This document shows, one piece after another, positions 26,937 through 32,821 of a stretch of DNA of 32,821 bases. The stretch lies in the NCBI GenBank assembly GCA_030680085.1, contig JAUXWU010000061.1:1-32821 (forward strand), written 5' to 3'. Every line of letters starts with the position of its first letter. Within the stretch, counting starts at the first letter, position 1. Both the position numbers and the translations under genes were made by a program. This DNA is from Rhodocyclaceae bacterium. GTDB lineage: Bacteria; Pseudomonadota; Gammaproteobacteria; Burkholderiales; Rhodocyclaceae. The notes below the pieces were generated by a model that saw nothing but the letters and a program-made list of their open reading frames with translations, did no database searches and had not been told where the DNA came from.

Positions 26937-27579
26937 GCCGGTTTCTCAGGGCTCTTTGGTAAAGGGAAACCAGTACGTCGGCTGTCATGTTGCCGGAATG
27001 TGACCGTTTCACGTCCGTCAATGCCTTTTCGAGCCGGGCATGTTCGCGTATTTCCAGCAACCCCGCAAAAAGGAAAATTTCCGGATTAAGGTCATCGTGC
27101 GCAGACTCCGCCCGCAGTCGCTTGTAGGTGTTTTCCAGTTTTGCAACATCCGTTGTTTCGATGCTCCGCAAGCGCACGGCCCCCGTACGCCCCTGGCTAT
27201 CGAGAGCAGGGGTTCGGGCGATTTGCTTGACCAGAATGTCTGGTAATACCTTGACCTGCGGCTCGGCAAGCCCCTGGCCGTTACCCGCATGAGTCGCGAT
27301 CTCGATTCTGCCAGTTCCGCTCCAGCGTTCCTGACGGTTGCTTTGAAAGAACACCATCTGAATGCTGGCATTACCTTCGAGCACCAGCAAGTCACCCTGT
27401 TTGAGCTTTACGAAGGCTTGCACCGGTGATTGCCCCGTCGGGGTGATGCGGTTGATTCTGCCATCAACTGCCGTGACCAACGCGACATCGATTTCCGGGG
27501 TGGTCGCGAGCAAGCGGCCGGGTAGGAGAAATAAACCGAGAATCAATAAGGAAGTGGCTACTAGAACGGTATTTTTCAT
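26929..27579 (-). CDS. Secreted FecR-like hypothetical protein
   Basis: Signal peptide; VTAVDGRINRITPTGQSPVQAFVKLKQGDLLVLEGNASIQMVFF resembles FecR-type domains. Confidence 0.5.
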   Translation of the reverse strand: MKNTVLVATSLLILGLFLLPGRLLATTPEIDVALVTAVDGRINRITPTGQSPVQAFVKLKQGDLLVLEGNASIQMVFFQSNRQERWSGTGRIEIATHAGNGQGLAEPQVKVLPDILVKQIARTPALDSQGRTGAVRLRSIETTDVAKLENTYKRLRAESAHDDLNPEIFLFAGLLEIREHARLEKALTDVKRSHSGNMTADVLVSLYQRALRNRRE

Positions 27580-27684
27580 AAGTGGTACTCCATGAAAATC
27601 AGGGTTAAGGCAGAGACTTTTTTCGAGTAGGGTGTTTCAACTGCGTGAGAATTGTGGGATTATGAGCGTTCTTGAAGGGGATTG

Positions 27685-29361
27685 ATGATGAACATGTTTC
27701 TTTGCAAGCTGCCTGCCCTGGCTTTAGTGCCTTCTTTTCTGTTCATGATGAATTCGTCGGCTCAGGCCTCGGAAGAGGGTGGTCTCGTTCCTTATACCCG
27801 TCCGGCGGCGGCCGCGTCGGCTGCGGGTCCGGCGGCGGCCACGGCGGCTTCCGGTCCGGCGGCGGCGGCCATATCGGCCGCCGGCCCCAGAACCCCCGCA
27901 ACCAAGACCATTACCAACTTCAGTCAGGCGTTGCGCTGCATGGATGAGTTGTTTCTGGCGCACGGCAAGAAAGACATCGTCATCACCTCGGCGGGTATCC
28001 CGGACGAAACCGGCAAGGTGCGCACGGGTACCAAAGAGATGGTCATCACGGCCATAGCGAAAATGACGTTACGCAGCAACGCCTTTGAATTCATCGACTT
28101 TCATGGTGGCCAGGGGGGCGGTATCGTCAGCGACGATTTAGCGCGTCTCTTCGAAGCCCGCGGCGATTCAGCGCGCAAACTCCCGGACTACTATATCCGC
28201 GGCTCCATCACGCAAATGGACGACAACGCGGTCAGAAAAAGCAAGGGGGCCGGCATCTCCCTGCCATTCCTTGATTTTGGTTACTCGAAAGACGAGGCCT
28301 TCGATCTGATCAGCATGGACATGAGCGTCGGCGAAGCCGCAACACGGAAGATTTTGCCGGTCACCAGCACCTCCAACACCATGGTAATGATCAAGGGTGG
28401 GAGATCGATGGATGGCGGCGGCAAGCTGGGCAAGATCGGTCTGAGTTTCAATCTGGACCTCAGTCGCGCGGAAGGTCTGGGCGCCACGACACGCACATTG
28501 CTTGAGCTCAGCGTGATCGAGACGCTCGGCAAGTTCACGCAGGTGCCTTATTGGCGCTGCCTGGATACCGACATCACTAATCCGCTCATCCGCGAACAGG
28601 CGATAGAAAGTTACGACATGCTGAAGGACAAGGAACGCGTCACTTTCGTCCAGCGCAAGCTGGGCGGCAGCATGAACCGTTACAAGGGGCCGGTGGATGG
28701 TGTCATCAACGCCGAGCTCAAGCAGGCTGTCGGCGAGTATCAGGCCGCAGCGGGTCTGGTGGCGAACGGTCAAATCAATTTCGACCTGTATGCCAGTCTG
28801 CTCGATGACATTCAGAACAGTCTTGCCGCGCTGCCAGCCGTGCAAAAGCCGCCTCTGCCGAATACGCTGGCTATCGTCGCCGCGCCACCCCCGGCTTTTG
28901 CGCCACCTCCGGCTCAGGCGCCTGCCCAAGCCGGTGCGACTGGCAATTTCCGCGTCAATCTCGATACTGAGCGAGGAGCGCGCCCCAGCTATCGCGTCGG
29001 CGAATTCCTCAACCTGAACCTTTCTCTCACCGCTGATGGTACAGCCTATTGCTATTACGAAGATGGCGCACGCAATACCGCGCGTATTTTCCCCAACCAG
29101 TTTCAGACCAATTCATACCTCCGGGCAAACAACAATGTGCGTCTGCCCGCTGGCGGTTTCAAAATTCGTTTTGACCAGCCAGGGCGCGAACGCGTTGCAT
29201 GCATCGGCTCCGACCGTGAATTGATCGTTCCCAGGGCGTTGCAAGGCGTCAAGGATCTGACGCCATTGCCGGTCAGATCGCTGGACGAAGTGATCAATCA
29301 GTATCGCCAAGCCAACCCCGCCGCCGTGGTAAGCCAGATTGACGCAACGGTTGTCCGGTAA
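27685..29361 (+). CDS. CsgG-like secretion protein with peptidoglycan-binding-like and DUF4384-like domains
   Basis: Signal peptide; Ala/Pro-rich linker; YYIRGSITQMDDN...LISMDMSVGEAATRKILPV...ELSVIETLGKFTQVPYWRC (CsgG-like); KLGGSMNRYKGPVDGVINAELKQAVGEYQAAAGL (PG-binding-like); YRVGEFLNLNLSLTADGTAYCYYED (DUF4384-like). Confidence 0.65.
   Translation: MMNMFLCKLPALALVPSFLFMMNSSAQASEEGGLVPYTRPAAAASAAGPAAATAASGPAAAAISAAGPRTPATKTITNFSQALRCMDELFLAHGKKDIVITSAGIPDETGKVRTGTKEMVITAIAKMTLRSNAFEFIDFHGGQGGGIVSDDLARLFEARGDSARKLPDYYIRGSITQMDDNAVRKSKGAGISLPFLDFGYSKDEAFDLISMDMSVGEAATRKILPVTSTSNTMVMIKGGRSMDGGGKLGKIGLSFNLDLSRAEGLGATTRTLLELSVIETLGKFTQVPYWRCLDTDITNPLIREQAIESYDMLKDKERVTFVQRKLGGSMNRYKGPVDGVINAELKQAVGEYQAAAGLVANGQINFDLYASLLDDIQNSLAALPAVQKPPLPNTLAIVAAPPPAFAPPPAQAPAQAGATGNFRVNLDTERGARPSYRVGEFLNLNLSLTADGTAYCYYEDGARNTARIFPNQFQTNSYLRANNNVRLPAGGFKIRFDQPGRERVACIGSDRELIVPRALQGVKDLTPLPVRSLDEVINQYRQANPAAVVSQIDATVVR
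27801..27895 (+). repeat. Degenerate tandem repeat encoding an Ala/Gly/Pro-rich linker
   Basis: Three units of GGTCCGGCGGCGGCC-like sequence (RPAAAASAAGPAAATAASGPAAAAISAAGP). Confidence 0.6.
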
Positions 29362-29368
29362 GCGAACA

Positions 29369-29914
29369 ATGTACTCGCCTACTGTCTCGACCTGCATAAA
29401 ACTGCTCTGCGGAGTTTGGGTGTGCATTGTCACGACGCTGGCTGCGGCGGAAATAGTGATCCCGCCACAAAAAAGCGTTGAGGCCGAAAGGGCAAAAGCC
29501 GCGCCATTGATAGTGCCCACCATCATTCTCCTGCCTGCCGAAGAGGACGAGGGTGTGCTTGCTCCGCGTTATCGACCGGATGGACGAGCAGCGGACCAGC
29601 GCCACAAGGCGCGCCAATACCGGGAAGGTGTTCCGCCATTCGGCACGCCGCTCATTGGCGACGGAGCCATCATTCTTTTGCCTGAAGAAACTACAGCCGA
29701 CCGGGCGCGGGAAAATCGCGCACGCGCACGCGCCTATGTTACCGATGGCAATAAACTTCCCATCGAGAGAATGGGTTCAGACGGTATTCCCGTGATCCGG
29801 TGCGCACTCCCGGCCAGTAGTGTTGCCGGTCGGATCGGGGACGACACGCGGGCGGGCAGCTTGTTTTACATCGTACAGGGGAATCAGAGAATCAAAGTCA
29901 GGTGTGCGCCGTGA
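29369..29914 (+). CDS. Secreted hypothetical protein
   Basis: MYSPTVSTCIKLLCGVWVCIVTTLAAAEIVIPPQ... signal peptide; same strand as the CsgG-like gene. Confidence 0.6.
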   Translation: MYSPTVSTCIKLLCGVWVCIVTTLAAAEIVIPPQKSVEAERAKAAPLIVPTIILLPAEEDEGVLAPRYRPDGRAADQRHKARQYREGVPPFGTPLIGDGAIILLPEETTADRARENRARARAYVTDGNKLPIERMGSDGIPVIRCALPASSVAGRIGDDTRAGSLFYIVQGNQRIKVRCAP

Positions 29915-30008
29915 CAGCCATTTGGCCGGAAAGTTTTTTTTAAGACCGCGTCAACTTGCTGAAGCCGATAGACGTTGTCCGTATCGTGAACATGAGAGTC
30001 TGTCAAAC

Positions 30009-30356
30009 ATGACAAATCCAGCCCTTGCCATCCCGATTTCGCTTCTGGTCTCCCTGTTGTTCGCGGGTCAAGCGTACGCTCAGGTATCCGTTGATGTTCC
30101 AGGCGTCAGCGTTAGAACAGGCAAGAGCGATGGGAATGTGGCGGTCAGCGTGGGTCAAGGGGCAACGGCGGTCAATACCTCGGGTGTTATCGGCGCTGGG
30201 GTCGAAATGGAAGGTGTGGCCGTGGTGAATGGTGATGTTTTCATTGATGGCGAAAAAATCCAGCGTGGAAAAACCAGGCACACGGCCAAAAAAACCGGCA
30301 TTACCTACCGGATACAGTGGGGCAAGGACGGCAATGTCAACGTTCAGCAAAATTGA
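30009..30356 (+). CDS. Small secreted protein with GNVAVSVGQGATAVNTSGVIGAG motif
   Basis: Signal peptide (ISLLVSLLFAGQAYAQ) and a glycine/valine-rich motif shared with the 31326 and 32597 ORFs. Confidence 0.65.
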   Translation: MTNPALAIPISLLVSLLFAGQAYAQVSVDVPGVSVRTGKSDGNVAVSVGQGATAVNTSGVIGAGVEMEGVAVVNGDVFIDGEKIQRGKTRHTAKKTGITYRIQWGKDGNVNVQQN

Positions 30357-30396
30357 TCAATCAGAGTCAGTTACACGGCAAAGGATAGGATTTCTC

Positions 30397-31311
30397 ATGC
30401 TCGCAACCCTTAAAAGCAATCTTTTCCCGGTTGTGCGCGCGGCTTTGCTGGTGGTGTTTTTTACGGCTGGGTTGGTTGTCAATGCTGCGGCGTTCCAGCC
30501 GGTTGCGGGGGATTTTTCCACCATCCTGAATAACCGGTCCGGGCAATTGACAGTCTGGCAATACAAGGAGAATCCGGAGATTTATGTTTTCGATTTTCCG
30601 GGCATGGGTTACCAAGGGCGAAGCTTTAACCGCATTACCCAACTCACCGAGCAGCAAAGCAAAGGCGAACACCATCAGCGTATCCTGACTGAAAAAGAAA
30701 TGAACGCCTATCTCATGGCAGCCAGACGCACGGAGGCCAATTTTGCTTACGGCCATGACGTCATGGTTCATGAGTTGACCAAATTCTTCAATCTTGCGGA
30801 TCGTGATAGCGTCGCCCTGTATCCAGAAGAAATCGCCATTCGTGACTTTTTGGTGGCGCAGGGCATGTTGCGTAATTGGCGAGGATTTTGGCAGTTCATT
30901 CAGCCCAATGTTGTGATTCTTGCGATTCCACAGACGCAGGAAAAAAATGCCACTGAGCCGATGATCACTTCAGATGCGCGTTATGCGATTTTGCTGCATG
31001 AGATGGCCCACGGCGAGTACTACACGAATCCTTACTATGCGCAGTATTGCCGACGTTTCTGGGGTGAGTCGATGACAGACAACCAGCGCAAGGCATTCGA
31101 GACCTTTCTCGGCAAGGCAGGTTACGACGCAGGAGACGGTGAACTTCTGGTGAATGAGATGCAGGCTTACCTGATGTTTACGCCTGATCCGGCTTCGTTT
31201 AGTGCGCGCAAGCTAGGTGTGTCCGAGCAGGAGCTTGCAACAATACGCGCGGCCTTTCGCAGTGGCAGGCCGCCCACCAGGTTGCCGCTCCATTTCAATG
31301 TTCCACAATGA
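30397..31311 (+). CDS. Secreted putative zinc-metallopeptidase-like protein
   Basis: Signal peptide; YAILLHEMAHGEYY (HExxH) and downstream LLVNEMQAYLMFT (possible third ligand). Confidence 0.6.
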   Translation: MLATLKSNLFPVVRAALLVVFFTAGLVVNAAAFQPVAGDFSTILNNRSGQLTVWQYKENPEIYVFDFPGMGYQGRSFNRITQLTEQQSKGEHHQRILTEKEMNAYLMAARRTEANFAYGHDVMVHELTKFFNLADRDSVALYPEEIAIRDFLVAQGMLRNWRGFWQFIQPNVVILAIPQTQEKNATEPMITSDARYAILLHEMAHGEYYTNPYYAQYCRRFWGESMTDNQRKAFETFLGKAGYDAGDGELLVNEMQAYLMFTPDPASFSARKLGVSEQELATIRAAFRSGRPPTRLPLHFNVPQ

Positions 31312-31325
31312 GAAAGGGAGACGTG

Positions 31326-31631
31326 ATGCACAACTCATTCAACGTGGTGATTGCAACGTGCATGGTTTTTGTTGCCGCCGAAAGCAGTGCCCAGGCCAGC
31401 CAGACCCGCATCAAGGGTAATACGGAAATCAATGTCAAAACAGAGAATACGACCGCCATAGCAACCGGAACGGGCAACGTGGCGAAAAACCGCATCGGCG
31501 TAGTTCAGGGTGACAAGCGGGGCGACACCAAAATCAACGTTAGCGCTGCCAACGTCACTACCGTGGTAACTGGTCGTAACAAGAAGGCATGCACCAATAT
31601 CGGAGGAATTGTCAGCGATGAATGCAAATAA
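31326..31631 (+). CDS. Small secreted repeat-type protein
   Basis: TRIKGNTEINVKTENTTAIATGTGNVAKNRIGVVQGDKRGDTKINVSAANVTTVVTGRNKKACTNIGGI after a signal peptide. Confidence 0.6.
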   Translation: MHNSFNVVIATCMVFVAAESSAQASQTRIKGNTEINVKTENTTAIATGTGNVAKNRIGVVQGDKRGDTKINVSAANVTTVVTGRNKKACTNIGGIVSDECK

Positions 31632-31920
31632 ATTTTACCGGTGCGTCGGCTTTGTGCTGTTGCTTGGTTTTGCATCCTCTGCCGTTTACGCGACACAGGG
31701 TTTGGATGCTCCTGCTCAAACCAAGGTAAATAATGCGCGGGCGAAGGCGTGGACCGATGGCTCAATCAAAAACCCGGAGCACCAAAAAACCGTTGTCAAT
31801 GTCGGTAACAAACGCGATGGCGGTTGTAGTGACGTCAACATTGGCACTGCAAAACCTGGAGAAAAAGCACCAAAAAACATCGTCGTCACCACGAAACAAG
31901 TTATCAACGTCTGTAAATAA
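31618..31920 (+). CDS. Small secreted protein related to the preceding ORF
   Basis: KTVVNVGNKRDGGCSDVNIGT resembles TTVVTGRNKKACTNIGGI of the preceding ORF; signal peptide; overlaps the upstream stop. Confidence 0.55.
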   Translation: MNANKFYRCVGFVLLLGFASSAVYATQGLDAPAQTKVNNARAKAWTDGSIKNPEHQKTVVNVGNKRDGGCSDVNIGTAKPGEKAPKNIVVTTKQVINVCK

Positions 31921-31932
31921 GGAACCTGTAAC

Positions 31933-32568
31933 ATGAGATTTTTCGAAAAGTCGGTTGGTTGTCCGGTAGTTAGCGGTCTTGCGTGCAGTGTTCTTTTGGC
32001 GGCGTTGATTGGCGCTTCCGGGCTGGTGTCGGCTGAAACCAATGATGCGGCCAAGTTGAAAGAACTTGAGCGGGCCATGACGGTGCCATCTGACGTGGAT
32101 CCAGCGCAGAAAAAGCCCCGGACGCGCGCCATTGTTTTTGACGGTGCGGATGCCTCCGCCCCTGTCACAAATACCCAGCGCGTGGCGAATAACGTCATGG
32201 ACTGCGCAAATCTTCCTTCTGGCGTCAGAACCGATTCAGTCGATTTCGCCATTCAATTCCAGGCGGGGAGCGCCAGAATTTCTCCAGCTTCCGAGCAAAC
32301 CTTGATGAGCATCGGCAAGCTTCTGGGGCTTGATCCAAGTCGCTGCGTTGTCATTGAAGGACACACCGACATCACCGGTAATCCGGCCAAAAACTTTGAT
32401 CTGTCGAATGATCGCGCCAACTCGGTAGCCGGTTTTATTGTTGATAGATCAGGAATTGATCGCAAGCGGATATCGTCTGTCGGCAAGGGAGCGAGCGATC
32501 TCCTGCCCAATCTTGATCCGCGCGATCCGAAGCACCGCCGTGTTGTATTCAAGATCGTAGCTAAATGA
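31933..32568 (+). CDS. OmpA-family C-terminal domain protein
   Basis: VDFAIQFQAGSARISPASEQTLMSIGKLL...VVIEGHTDITGNPAKNFDLSNDRANSVAGFIVDRSGIDRKRISSVGKG. Confidence 0.85.
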   Translation: MRFFEKSVGCPVVSGLACSVLLAALIGASGLVSAETNDAAKLKELERAMTVPSDVDPAQKKPRTRAIVFDGADASAPVTNTQRVANNVMDCANLPSGVRTDSVDFAIQFQAGSARISPASEQTLMSIGKLLGLDPSRCVVIEGHTDITGNPAKNFDLSNDRANSVAGFIVDRSGIDRKRISSVGKGASDLLPNLDPRDPKHRRVVFKIVAK

Positions 32569-32596
32569 TTTTTTAACCCACCGAAGGAGACATACC

Positions 32597-32821
32597 ATGC
32601 GTACCATTTTGTTGATCGCTGCATCTGCAATTATCGCAACCCCCGTCTTTGCGCAACAAGCTCAACGCTCAAGTAACCCGCAGGGCGTCCAGATTCAGGG
32701 TAATACGAACATCAAGGCCAAGCAGGAGAACGTCGTTGCTGTTGCTGTTGGCGAGGGCAATACCGCCGCCAACACTGCCGGCGCCATCAAGGGCGGCACC
32801 CAGATTCAGGGCAACACAACG
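32597..32821 (+). CDS. Small secreted repeat-type protein (truncated by window end)
   Basis: MRTILLIAASAIIATPVFAQQAQRSSNPQGVQIQGNTNIKAKQENVVAVAVGEGNTAANTAGAIKGGTQIQGNTT...: signal peptide, then QIQGNT repeated. Confidence 0.65.
   Translation, partial: MRTILLIAASAIIATPVFAQQAQRSSNPQGVQIQGNTNIKAKQENVVAVAVGEGNTAANTAGAIKGGTQIQGNTT

Noticed and set aside
1-32821. CRISPR array
   Set aside because: No regularly spaced identical repeats with unique spacers; the 24-bp repeat is dispersed over kilobases in both orientations.

Overview
The window looks like a betaproteobacterial chromosome (Rhodocyclales-like by gene content; inference only). The left end (about 90-2400) is accessory DNA. It holds two apparent integron gene cassettes with attC-like sites, one carrying hicAB, plus fragments of hicB/hicA, a recombinase/transposase and an amidohydrolase. 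Next come parC/parE, a tRNA-Arg(ACG), and a second accessory patch with relB/yafQ-type toxin-antitoxin genes, an RHH fragment and a truncated TonB receptor. An Rnf operon follows with an unusually large (1647 aa) PFOR gene between rnfB and rnfC and a small Cys-rich ORF at its end. After that are lplT-like, LysR, alr, radA and CHASE2-adenylate cyclase genes. The right end is a locus encoding a CsgG-like protein, several small secreted proteins sharing a motif, an HExxH protein and an OmpA-like protein. The most notable hidden signal is a sharply bounded 24-bp dispersed repeat (GCCGTCYCGCCAGCGCCGACTTTT) with 10 near-intact copies. Six of these lie inside conserved genes, in a constant frame for each orientation (KVGAGxTA or AVxPAPTF). 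The second main candidate is the CsgG-like/small secreted repeat-protein locus at the right end. All calls are by eye, with no database search.
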